64,000 bases of DNA from assembly GCF_002105155.1 (NCBI RefSeq), contig NW_019028992.1, positions 124,001 through 188,000 of the forward strand, written 5' to 3'. Each line of letters starts with the position of its first letter. Position 1 is the first letter of the stretch. Below, piece by piece: positions 37,008 through 48,781 of this stretch. Source of the stretch: Lobosporangium transversale (Eukaryota > Mortierellomycota > Mortierellomycetes > Mortierellales > Mortierellaceae). Made by a program: the position numbers and the translations under genes. The notes beneath the pieces were generated by a model. It had not been told where the DNA came from. It saw nothing but the letters and a program-made list of their open reading frames with translations, and did no database searches.

Positions 37008-38725
37008 ATGGAACTTGGGCTTTCCCCAGTGTCTCTCGATGCTTTGTATCCAGTCGTCGAAGAGGGGCATATAGCTCGATGGAAAGAAACGGGATCTTAT
37101 GAGGATCTGTACGTTAATGGATTCATGTCGCCATCATACGCAGCATTAGTTTCGTCATATTCAATAATATTCATAATTTTTAATATTAAGCAAACTAACG
37201 TACGATCTCAAACTATTTGTTGGATCGACCATAGAATGTCTTACTCTGCCGGGCTACTTAGTGCTCCCAACGACATCTTGCCACATCCGATCACGACAGT
37301 CATTCAGCTTGTATTACTTGAGGCTGTTAGTAATACCCTCCCGGCTGATAAGGTTGCAGCTTTTCTTCGTCAGCTTGCCACCAAACCTTCAGAATCAACA
37401 TCAGGGAATGTAGTTAGCATCATCGTTGATCTCTTCTGGTTCATGGAGGTTGAGCTTGATATTTATGCACATAACCCAAAGATCCAAGAGAAAAAGTCAG
37501 AAAGGCTCGTTCAGGTCGCCAAAATGTTAATTGTAAGTGGCAAAACCCCATGATCTAAGCGTCCTTACAGACTCAGATAATGTATACGTTGTGCATCATG
37601 CAATAGAATATTGGCATTTAAGTATAACTCTGCAATGTCTATACAGACTCATCTCATACCTTATGACTGCTACTTGTTTTATGTAGGCCCAAAAATTCAT
37701 TCCAGAACGTCTCATGAAGGAGCGCTGGGAGCTATCTTTCTTGGAAAAAACCGGCGTCATCTCAAATATTGAACTCTACAAAAAGCGTATCATCCGTATC
37801 AATACAACTCAACTGTAAGTCAGTGCTACGGTGCTGGCACCATAGTATAATACTGTCATAACCTTCGCATAAGCAATGATTATGAAATCCCCTTGGAAAA
37901 GCGTTGTCATGGTTTTTCGAGTCGAGAATCATTTGACATCCTTTTCTACTTGAACGTCTTTACAATACAGGACAAAAGTATCTCATATCACAAACTCGAT
38001 TTTCTTTCTCATCATCTATTGGGGATCTCCCTCCATAATTCTAGATACAAGCAGCACAAGTTCAATCTCTTAAGAGAAGAGTCCGAAGGCTATTCGAAAC
38101 TAATAACGGAACTTGCGAGTGGTACAGCTGACAGCGATAATGTCGGTCAAATCACTTCTAGGGCTAAGTCAGTTCTTAGCAATGTGATCCATCTTATTGG
38201 TAAGTAAAATAATAATAATATTAAATAAAAAGAACATCCTTGTTTGAATGCTTTGACTAAGGCCAATGAGATTTTAATTTTAATTTTATCATATTATCCT
38301 AGGTTACTTCGATCTTGACCCAAACCGCGTCCTTTCCATCGTTCTGGACGTCTTTTCTGCAAATATCATCACGCACCATCATTTTTTTATTGAGTTTCTG
38401 CTGATATCACCATGGTGTCTCCAAACGACAGGTGACCTGCCAGCATTCAAAAACAAAGCTTGTGCTCAAATTCTTGGATTCATGTTTCAGGATTTGCAGG
38501 TAAGTCAGTGCATCAATGAGCAAAACTATTATTTCAATGCATGGGTAACTCCATACCAATATTAACATCATCTTCCCTTAATATCATTTGATAATCTAGC
38601 GTCCTGAAAACCGCCATAAATCCCCAATCGAACTGTATACAATCTCGGCCTTATTGACCAAGCACTCCATCATGAGTTTAGATGATCTTTATCACCACGT
38701 AAATTAAGAATCTCTTGATTTTGAA

Positions 38726-38756
<31 letters not shown>

Positions 38757-41700
38757 CCATGCTAACATCTTTATTGCATTGCCTGTAGCTCTCTCCAACT
38801 GATGATGAGATGGTCCAAGACTACAAGAAATTCATAGAAAGTATGAAATCCAAAGCCCAGGAATATAAAAGCAACCCACTTGCGGTAAGTCTCGAGGCGG
38901 ATCATGCTAATTGTAATGCGACATTGGAGAACCATATAAATAATTAACTACGATGATTTTTCTGTGATCTAGATGGCTGGCGCATTAGAGGATGACACGG
39001 TGACTGGATCAACTACAGCATCTGAAAATAAGAATGATAAAGTGGTAGAGGAGTCACTACCAGAGGCCATTCCTGAGTTACCACTTCCTAATCAAAAAAT
39101 TGGAGTCTTGAATGCGCTTTTATCTATAGGAGATCTGGATCACGCAATGTTTATTCTTGCAAGGGTTCCTAACCTTACAGCTTCTCATCCTGAAACAGCT
39201 GATTTGATCTGTCGCCTTATCCACGAGATGATCGATCCTGTATATTCAACCTTCTCACCAACCACGTGCCATCCGCAATTAATGAAGCGCAAAGATTTCA
39301 CTTACCGCTATCCTATTACTCCAGAGGGACAGGAGGTTAAAACTGTACGCACATTGAATCCATGGCTTCCACTTTCTACAGGAACTGAACGTTACGAATA
39401 CTTTTATCAAGGATGGAGAGACAGCCTTATATTGTGCCAGTCGGTGCAGGACATCATTGACTATGTGTATCCAATACTGACTGTTGTTGGTGTTCGCATT
39501 CATCGAGACTTAAAACTAGTGGCCAAACTGTGCCGTATTGGAGCTGGAACTCTTAATCGACTTCGTCGCGAAATTGCTATGCTTGGTGGACAGGACGATA
39601 CTCAGCAAGTCACACTCAAATCAGAGAAAGAAACTATTGAAAGCATATGGATCGACATGACGAGATCCTTATTTTTGCCGACAGTGTCTCTTGCATACTC
39701 CAATCCTGGTACGTACTACATCTACAAAATATTGCTAACACTAACCGATACGAGCTCGCCTTTTGACAATGGCCATAATGGTGTATAATAAGGAGGTTAT
39801 ATTCAATCCTATACAAATATTTTAACTTTTTATTCTCTAGGTATTGTGCATGAAGTATGGCAAGTGATAAAGGGACTAAATTATCAGACACGATTTGCTC
39901 TGTATGGAGAATGGAAGTCAGAGGCAGCCAAACAATATCCGGAACTTCTTGTGACAACTGCCTCAACGGAGAAGGATGCCAAGAATATGATGCGGAGGAT
40001 TAATAGGGAGGATGTGAAACAGTATGGACGCATGTTTGCGAAATATGCCCATTCGAATCCACTGATTGTATTTGCTGCAGCAATCAAGCAACTGGAAGGT
40101 GGTTATGACAACATGGTGCAGCCACTCGTAGATGCTTGCAAATATTTGACTGATTTTGGACATGATGTTCTCGGTTATTCATTGCTCGAATCGTTATCGA
40201 AGAAAACACGTAGCAAGGTCCAGGAGGATGGGACCTCTATCGCAAAGTGGATGAACAGTGAGTTTTTTGGCAATCCTGATCCTAGATTTTTTAAATATTT
40301 GATTGCTGTACTCAATCGTTTCTTATTGTATAAACATTGATTTATTTTTCACTTTGTCGATCATTTTTCTTCATCCTAGCATTGGCCTCGTTCTGTGGAA
40401 ACTTATATCGAAAATATCCCTCGGGTGAACTGACGGGCATTTTACAGTACATTGTTAATCAGTTGCGACAACGTAATGCTCATGATCTAGTGGTATTGCG
40501 AGAACTTTTGTCAAAGATGGGTGGAGTAGAAGATTTGAGTAACTTGACTAAAGAGCAGCATCTTGCGATGGCGGGCGGTGAATTGTTAAGAAATGAAGTA
40601 CTTGCTGGAGGCGTTACTGGAACTGTCATGAAAAAAAATGCAAGAAGCTGTAATCGACTACAGGAGGCCATGGTGCGCGACAACATTGCTGCTCAATTTG
40701 TTGTTTTACTTGCTCAACAGAGACAGGAATGTATCTTCGGACCAGTTGAAATCCCCCACTTGAAAGTCTTGAGCAACCTTTTCGATCAGGCGCATCTTAC
40801 TTTCCTGCAATTTTTAGACTTTCTCTCGTCCAATCTCCAGAGAGCATATCCAACGTTTGTTCCCAGTCTCACGGATCTTTGTGAAACCTATAAGATTGAC
40901 CCTGCGATTGCTATGTATATTGTACGGCCAAAGCTACAGGAACTAATACGTCAAGAGCAAACAGCACAAACTGTGATGCAGTCCACTTCCAACCCTAACC
41001 CCAACTCAAGTGACGCCACTGTCATGGAGATAGACGGCGACAAGTCAAACGAATCAACCACTGTTGCCGATGAGGAGCCTTGGTTACCATGCTTGCGGTC
41101 TGCAGCTTTAGAGATCAAATCCATTCTCCCACCTAAAGCTTGGCGCTCTATGAAACCACAGTTCTACATTACCTTCTGGCAGTTGACTATGTATGATATC
41201 TATGTTCCTGTCCAGGAATATCGCTCTGAAATTAACAGGTTAAAACAATCTATCAGCGTCATGGATAATGATAGAGCAACATATAGCTCTAGTGTGCAAG
41301 CCAAGAGGGGCAGAGATCGAGACCGTTTGGCAAATACAGCATCAAAATTGCAGCTTGAGATGGACCGCCATTTAGCTCACCATAAGGTGATCATGGAGCG
41401 TTTGAAGCGCGAGAAAGACCACTGGTTTAAAGGATGTAAGGAAAACCTCTACCATTGCATTAATTTAATCAGGCACCATTTTCTATGTTCCATAAGTTAA
41501 TGCTGAGCTGCCTGTCTTTCTCTCTCTTTTCTCTTTCTCTTTTTCTCTTACTAGTGGAAGCCGACCGTGAAGAGATCATTGGTCAGGTCATCCAGCACTG
41601 TATCTATCCAAGGGCTGTTATGTCCAGTATGGATGCTATCTTTTGCTCGACGTTCATTCAACTGATGCATTCAATTGGAACCATCAATTTTTCGACATTA

Positions 41701-42634
41701 ACGCTATTTGATAAAGTATGTTTGACTTCAGTTTCTTTTTTTTCCCCCTCCAGGAGCCAAATATTTGGATATACTAATGTTGTCAACCTTATTTTATGTG
41801 TATTAAATAGTTATTTTTGGAGGTCGATCGTATCCTTTTTCTCTCCTCCGAGTCTGAAGCCAAATCGTATGGCTTATTTTTGTTCAAGGTGTTAAGTAAT
41901 CTAGCTCGTTGGCATAAAAGCCGAGAATTATATGCCTCAGAGGGTCGTGGTAATAATCTGCCTGGATTCCAAGAAAAATGGGGACCACATAGTACCAGCG
42001 GCGTGATTCGTGAAGAGGACCTGCTTAACTTTGAAATGTTTCGACATGGCCTCTTTAGATGGCATGTCAGGTTATTCCAGGTAAGTCAGCTAATTGCTAT
42101 TAGCTGTATGGGAGACATATGAAGTGTCTATAGTCGATAACTGTATACTTTGTGCTCATAGTTTAATTGTTGTTAAATCCTAATGGCTATAGACTTTCCA
42201 ATCCGCTGTTGGAACCGGAGAATACATGCGTATGAAAAACACGATTTTAATGCTTCGAGAACTTGCTCCGCGCTACCCAGAGTTGGTGGCGATCGGTACA
42301 CGATTCATGTCAATTTTCAAACCTATTGCTGAGAGTGAGAAGAGAGACGATTTGAAACTCATGGCAGCATCTTACCTGGGAGTCTTGAAAAAAGGACAAA
42401 ATTCTGGGGCCTGGTTGCCTGTCAGCCAGTTCCATCTCGTTCAACCGAAGGAGAAAAGCGATATCCAGTCCAGTACCAGCAAATCGTCCACTATTGATCA
42501 ATCAAAGTCTGAGTCAAATAAGCAACCATCTGTCAAGGCTAGCGCAATTGAGGAAGGAAGGTATGAGATCGGTGTGTCAGGCTTTCCATGTTATTCAGGC
42601 TGTATAAGACTTTATATTTTGAATCTCATCGCTC

Positions 42635-42674
<40 letters not shown>

Positions 42675-45600
42675 AATAGCACCACCAATACCACTACTAC
42701 CAATGCCAATGCCAATGTCACCAATGCCGGCACCAACACCAACGCTAACGCGAGCACTAGCACTAACATCAACACTAACACCAACACCAACAATAACAGT
42801 AACAGCGGCAGCAACAATAGATCCATGGCATCAAATGTTGGAAAAGCTTCACAAAGTACACGTGACCGTGTATCAACTGTTAAGGACTCTCGAGTAGGTG
42901 GCACTGTGTCACCCATCGGTGGACGAAGAAGTGTTGTGCCTTTGCCGCCAAAGCCAGGAACTCCGTCCTATGAAAACCGGCATGAAAACTCCTCTTCTGT
43001 CTCTAACAGGGATGGACGTGATCATCCATCGAGGGAAAGGGATCCACCATCCTCTCATCAGCCACGTGCGGACAATCCACCTGAGCTGCTTGTAATATCA
43101 TTGAAAGGTGGGCCGAGCGGTCGGGACGCCCAGGAGAGCCGAGATCTGAGCAAAGACTCCAACAGGCGGGATACTTCCAACAGAGATACTCCCAAAGACG
43201 CTTCCAGAGAGAATCTTAAAGATGGTCTTAGAGAAGGTCAACGGGATGCAACGAACGACACTGTCAGAGATTTGGCAAGAGAAGGTTCGAGCAAAGAAAC
43301 TCCTAGAGATACAGGCAGGGACGCGGGTAGAGATGCTCGGGATACTCGGGATACTAGAGATACTAGAGATACTAGAGATACTAGAGATACTAGAGGGGAT
43401 ACTAGGGATACCAGGGATACTAGAGACACTAGAGACACTAGAGACACTAGGGATATTAGAGACACCAGGGATATGCCAAGAGATATCCCACACCCTCTCA
43501 ATATTATGAGATCAGAAACAGGTAGAGAGTCAGGCAGAGATGGATTTAGAGAAGTGCCTAAAGATGGTCCTAGAGAGATATCCAGAGACATAGGAAGGGA
43601 TTCTACTCGGGAAAACAATCCTTATCGGGATACGCGGGATACCGGATCGTCAGATGTACGTGACTCTCGCGATCGGCGAGAAGCTCGCGATCGCCGCGAT
43701 CCGCGGGACATTGCACAAAGTCGCAAAGAATTAAGAGATTCTGCTCCTAGAGATCCCCGCGACCGAGATCCAAGGGATTTGGTTGCTCGAGATGCACGAG
43801 ACAGCCGTGATCCTCGATCGGGAACAGGCTCTAGCCGAGAAGTACGTGATTCGAGAGAGCCAGTTGATCCGAGAGATACTCGAACAGGACGTGAAGCTAG
43901 AGACACCCGCGACAGTGATCGATCTGACGATAGAGATAAACGTTCCCAGCGAGAAAAGGCAAGAGAGAATACTGATCAGATCTCCTCTGAATTTCCCATG
44001 TCTACATCTGCTCGGGATCGGCGGCGGCTAGAAGAAGGCTCCCGTGATCTGGATCGGCGCTCATTAGACCGCAGAGAAGGACACCGAGATCGAGAGGATA
44101 CTTTTCAGAACAATCGAGCCAGTGGTCCGTCGCCTAGACGGGGAGATGAGAGAAATGATGATTTTCAGAGCAGCCGTAACAAAGCTTCACCCTCGAGACG
44201 AGGAGACGACAAATCAAGGAGCGACGCTCGTGACCGAGACACAAGAGACTCTGGGTCACAAAGTAGTGGCTCTCGAGATCATCAGGCGCCTGCTCGTATT
44301 AATAGAGATGAACCAGAACATAGCCGGACAGGCTCTTCGTCAACCTCATCACGACATGAACAATCAGCATCAGTACGCGATGGAAGAGGGTCCTCCCGTC
44401 GCCAAGATACCATTCAAGAATGTAGGACGCTTTTCAACAAGGCGAACAACATGTTTGAGCCTTAATTTATTGGTAATTATGAATTAATATGGGTATATAC
44501 GTCGTCTTTCTCTACTTTCCCAACATAGCTGAAAGTCGCAGATCTTCTAGGGACCCTCAGAGCCGGTCCGATCGTCATTCCGATTCAAGAGACCACAAGC
44601 GCGGCAGAGAGAGTAGAAATAGTAGTCTAGAGAGAGAAAAAGATTCAAAGCGTCGGCGCGAAGGCTCAGTTACGGACTCGTCGCGGCAGGTAAGAAATGC
44701 ATTTTTTTCCGGGAGGATGATAGCAATGGCATGCAAAGTGGGTTTCAAATTAATATTTCTTTTATTTCTATATATGTATATATATAAAGGATTCGAATAC
44801 AGGAAGCTCAGGTTCGCGTCGCAAGCGACAGATCGAGCCAGATGATAGTATGTGTTAATCTTTGCCTGGCTCTAGCCCCTGACGGTTTCTGATTCAAGCC
44901 TTAGTCATGATGCTTAAAACCTTTACTCTTATGTTTTCTCCTTATCAATATAGACCGGGAGCCACTTCTCAATGAACGCTCAAAAGATTCTTCTCCAGTT
45001 GTCGATGCAATTGCTATGCCACCACCGTCGTCATCTTCTTCACCATCAGCCCCTGTAAATTCCAACGTAGGTTTGCTTTTATTATTTTAATCTGCATTTA
45101 TACCTGTCTTGAAAAGTTTTTTTTAGCTTAAAGAATTTTTTTCCTCAATTGTTCAAACTCGCTCTTATTATGTCAGTCTTCTGGAAGTACAAGGACCTCC
45201 ATCGTCATGCCTTCGCCTACATCAGGATCTAAGCGCATCAAGTTGAACAGACCGACGGATGGTGATAGCCCACTTAGTTCACCTTTCCCAAGCAGTTCTG
45301 CAGATTCACCCACAGCAAGCCCACGTAAGGATAATGAATCAGCATCCAAGTCTATATTAGAGATGGGTCTCACTACGAGTTCTCTTCGTGCACGATCTAG
45401 CAACAATGAGAATGCAGCATCGTCTTCATCTTCAAGAGGTTCTGAGCGAGAGTAAGTGTCTGCATATTACAATATATACAAGCGTTTGAGGATTCTGATA
45501 AATGTTTATGGAAGTCTATCAGATAGTTTAACGACATGTTTCATGCGCCTTTTTTATTTGGTAGTCACAGAAGTGAATCATCTCGATCAAGAGACGGTGC

Positions 45601-45811
45601 TACTAACATTGGACATGGTCGTGGAAGTAGTGGTGGTAATGGCAATAATAACAACAACAGCAATAATGGTGGTGGCGGGAACTCGAGTGGTCGTAGCCGA
45701 CAAGGTGGTTCTTCAGGTGGTGGAGGTGGTAGCAGCGATCGCAATGGTGGAGGAGGTGGTGACCGCAATAGCGGAGGTGGCGGCGGTGGCGGAAGACGCC
45801 GTAGGATATAG
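37008..45811 (+). CDS. THO2: THO complex subunit 2
   Basis: Eighteen predicted exons: 37008-37532, 37687-37814, 38045-38199, 38303-38499, 38600-38698, 38789-38884, 38973-39708, 39841-40257, 40380-41435, 41555-41715, 41811-42080, 42193-42560, 42680-44421, 44529-44689, 44790-44847, 44954-45066, 45177-45451, 45565-45811. About 2267 aa, or 2240 if the 81-nt segment 37154-37234 is spliced out. Tho2 is the scaffold of THO/TREX, which loads export factors on nascent mRNA and limits R-loops. THOC2 signatures include YKQHKFNLLREESEGYSKLI, YFDLDPNRVL, and the Tho2 domain (EEPWLPCLRSAALEIKSILPPKAW, HHKVIMERLKREKDHWF). Its C-terminal third is disordered: Asn/Thr-rich, then a long Arg-Asp/Arg-Glu region with RDT repeats, then Ser- and Gly-rich ends. 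These tails probably bind RNA. Confidence 0.93.
42638..42679 (+). repeat. T-run directly followed by A-run at a 3' splice site in THO2
   Basis: About 30 T then 9 A and TAG, forming the acceptor of THO2 exon 13. The layout matches the block at 28375-28417. Confidence 0.9.
43332..43475 (+). repeat. In-frame RDT-coding tandem repeat inside THO2
   Basis: A 9-nt unit (GATACTAGA and variants) repeats about 16 times, coding for Arg-Asp-Thr triplets. Units differ mostly at synonymous sites (gat/gac, act/acc, aga/agg/cgg). It lies in the disordered C-terminal region of THO2 and keeps frame. Confidence 0.9.
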
Positions 45812-46111
45812 TTTTATAAGGGAAAAAAATATCAATAGGCATGGGTACCAGACTTCAGTTTTTCCATCAGTCTATATCTCTGTATTTAGACCCGAGAGCC
45901 TTTATTAAATGTTTCACAAAGTGTCTGTGACATTCAACCGATCATTTTCCACAATCTGCTTTTACATCTTCAGATTTTGGAATAGTGGAACAAAGATCAG
46001 TCTTCGGAGCTTTCATGATATCCTTTCTTTCTCAAAGCAGCTTATCAAATTCGTTGAGCTTTTTGCTGTTGTAATACAGATTCTGTTTTTATACCACTAG
46101 TAATCAAGAAA
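45812..46111. other. Convergent spacer between THO2 and SERINC
   Basis: A 300-bp AT-rich interval between two stop codons. It should hold both 3' UTRs. No gene seen. Confidence 0.45.
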
Positions 46112-48177
46112 TCAATTAGGAAAAAGAACGGGTGCAAGAAGTGAAAATGCATAGAGACTATAGCAGATCCAAGACGAGACCACCTTAACCCAGACTGCAG
46201 GCCGGCTCTGGTCAATCAAGATAAGGTTATTTCCATTCCTATCTACCTCTTCGAATGTGTTCCAGTTCGTCAGCACCATTGAGATGTACATGGCTGCTAA
46301 TGCAAACACAATGTGGAAAAAACTATAGTTATATTGACATCCATTCTTCTCATCGTCCTTGGCGTCGTATTCCGTATCATCTTCTTCATCAATATCATCC
46401 AACGCAGACACTGGAAGCGCTCTATATCACAACGTTAGGGGAGGAAAAAAAAAAAATGTTCAAAGAGTTTAATACCATAGTTTGTTGGACTCAAAGTCAC
46501 TGAGAATCAAGATGTACCCTCTTTCAACAGCCGCCAGAATAGCATCGGATTGCTGTGCCGTTGAATCCGCTTTGAGAGGTGCATAGTCGCCATTATCAAT
46601 CGTGGCCTTTCCGCTCTGTGTTGCTGCCCTTGAGGTTGAATAGGCTACGGCAAGGAAAGTAAAGACAGCATCGAGGACAACTGACGTGGTCCTTGTCCCT
46701 CTCGCTTTATTCCAAGGATTACAATTGGTATCCTCATCCGGTTCATTCGCCACGCCGCTCAATACTAAGTAAGCGCAGTATATTACGACCATAGACGACT
46801 GTGTTAACCCTGATCGTGGGTTCGCATCCTGGATAGCAGGCAAAATACTCAAGATCGTGACAATGATACCAAGGATCAGATTGAATGTTATCCAAAAAGT
46901 ATTCATTCCGCAACCTTTGCCTGCAAAATAATTATATGTGATCTCCGTGAGAACCAAGAAGCCGAGAAACATGACCAACGTGGATCCTACGAGGATAAAC
47001 CGCCATATGTTGCTATCACTCTGTTCCCATTTATCCACACAAGTCTCACTCCAGGTATGTGCAAGGTCGACCAAGAGAATGAGTCCAAAGAGAATGAAAA
47101 CACCAGCTCCTATCAATGCAACATAGTTGCCGTAAAAAACGAAAAACCGTACTGGAATAAAAAAAGATGCTACCACCAGAGCCATCCAGGTAAGTAATTT
47201 TGGTCCCCACCATCTATTATAAAAAAAAAAAAAAAAAAAAAAAAAGTTGGTGGCACTTACCAAAACAAAAAAGCATAATTTCCTTTTCTTTTTTTCCATT
47301 TTTCTTTTTTTTCTTTTTTTATTCATTCTGAATCGCTGCTCTTTTTGACCGTGAATCGTGCACACCGATTAACAGAGCTCCAAGGATGAAATGAAAGAGT
47401 GCAAGGCCAAATCCAGTGCGCTGAACCTGATTTGCACCATAAAAGGAAGCGGACATATAAAAGGCCAGAATGAGAGATATATTTCAGACAATTTGTCTGT
47501 TAGTCAAAACACAATAAAGGATAAAGTAAAGAGAGAGGAAAGAGGAGTCGCGAGGAAAAGGGATCTCATTGTTGTTGTAACAATCTGTGCTGCAAATCTA
47601 CTAGAGCTCACTCTACCCCAAACACTCCGTAACAAGAATTGTCCGCGCAGTTTAACTTGAGATATCCATAAGTGATGTTTTCGAGCTGTTTAGAAACCCA
47701 ATCATGTAGCAAAGCCCAAGCTAGCTATAAGACTCAATACGAGATATATTGGCGTTAAGAAGATGAATAGGATATAATTGATGGGATTTTTTTTCTTCCA
47801 GAATGTAATCAATACCGTACCAAGGAGTTGAATAGCATAATTATCTTGATCATATTGATGTAGTATAAATAATAGGGGCGTAGAGAAGATAAGGGGATCG
47901 ATGGTTAATAGCAAAAAAAAAAAAAAAAAAATTGACGATGTGGTTTCTTCTCATGTCAGAAAAGCAGCAAAGGCTGTTGGATATGAGATCAACAAACGAA
48001 AAAAGAGGATTGACGTATGGGCTGCATTACTGCATATCCGACACGAGTGGCGATAGAGTTATTGTAATTGCACGATTGACAAGTAAGCGAGCATGCTGCA
48101 GCGGAGAAACAAGAGACGAGGATGGAGCCAAGACTACTCAAGGCGGGTAGTGCGAGACAGCTGATGGCTCCACCCAT
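46112..48177 (-). CDS. Serine incorporator family membrane protein (SERINC/TMS1)
   Basis: Minus-strand exons 48031-48177, 47821-47844 (24-nt microexon), 47617-47724, 47323-47426 (end uncertain), 46518-47213 and 46112-46421 give about 462 aa, the usual length. SERINC/Tms1 proteins are ten- or eleven-helix membrane proteins tied to phospholipid scrambling and serine-derived lipids. Evidence: SIATRVGYA, LAWALLHDW, NCADNSCYG, FGLALFHFILGALLIG, LPAIQDANPRSGLTQSS, NEPDEDTNCNPW, YSFFHIVFALAAMYI and the end VKVVSSWICYSLYAFSLLAP. The microexon (IIMLFNSL) is needed to complete the second helix. Exon 4 ends in the conserved RAAIQN motif, but no GT follows before a stop. The nearest canonical GT lies at 47348-47349 and would delete that motif. 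See the finding on this intron. Confidence 0.9.
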
Positions 48178-48781
48178 GCTTAATTGTACTGAAATTTAAA
48201 TTTCTGTATGCGCTTCTTTGCTTCGACTAGAGGGAGCCAGAGGAAGGGTCAAGGCTAACAAAAATAGCGATGATAGGAATGATGTTCAAGGAGAAAGAAG
48301 AGGGAAAAGTGAGGGAGAAGGAGGCAAAGCGAAGAAGTGTTTTTTCGACATTGGAGCATGGTGTAAGTCACATGATTTAGCTATTTTGCCTTTTGCTTCT
48401 GTCTTTTTACAAATCTCAACGTCTTTGGTCTCCTCATTCAAATTCTAAACTTCAAAGGTTTTAAACATTCTCCTCTCACACCTTCTCTTACACCTTTCTT
48501 CTCTCACACCTCCTCACTCACTTCTTTTACTTCTCACTCTCCTTCTTCCTTCTTCCTTCTTCCTTCCTTCTACCTTCTACCTTCTTCTTAATTCTCCTCT
48601 TACTCTTCTTTTCTTCTTTTTTGCAAAGTGAATTGATCCTTTTATCGTTTATTTCACTCTATTGGTTTTGCCACACTACAGAGACTTTATTCTAAACTGG
48701 CTACTCACTGTTCCTGCTACAACCACTACTGCGAATTTATTGTTACCTGACCTGAGTGCTCATTCATTGACACTCCTCCCA
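48178..48781. promoter_or_regulatory. Bidirectional promoter between SERINC and ASE1
   Basis: A 604-bp interval between divergent starts. On the ASE1 side (about 48455-48620) the plus strand is almost wholly C and T, with CTTCTTCCTTC-type repeats. No gene supported. Confidence 0.55.

Noticed and set aside
43332-43475. CRISPR-like array
   Set aside because: Units are 9 nt with no spacers and lie in frame inside a coding exon.
43098-43906. Ser/Ile/Val-rich minus-strand frames
   Set aside because: Antisense shadows of the RD-repeat region of THO2; the repeat gives open frames on several strands.
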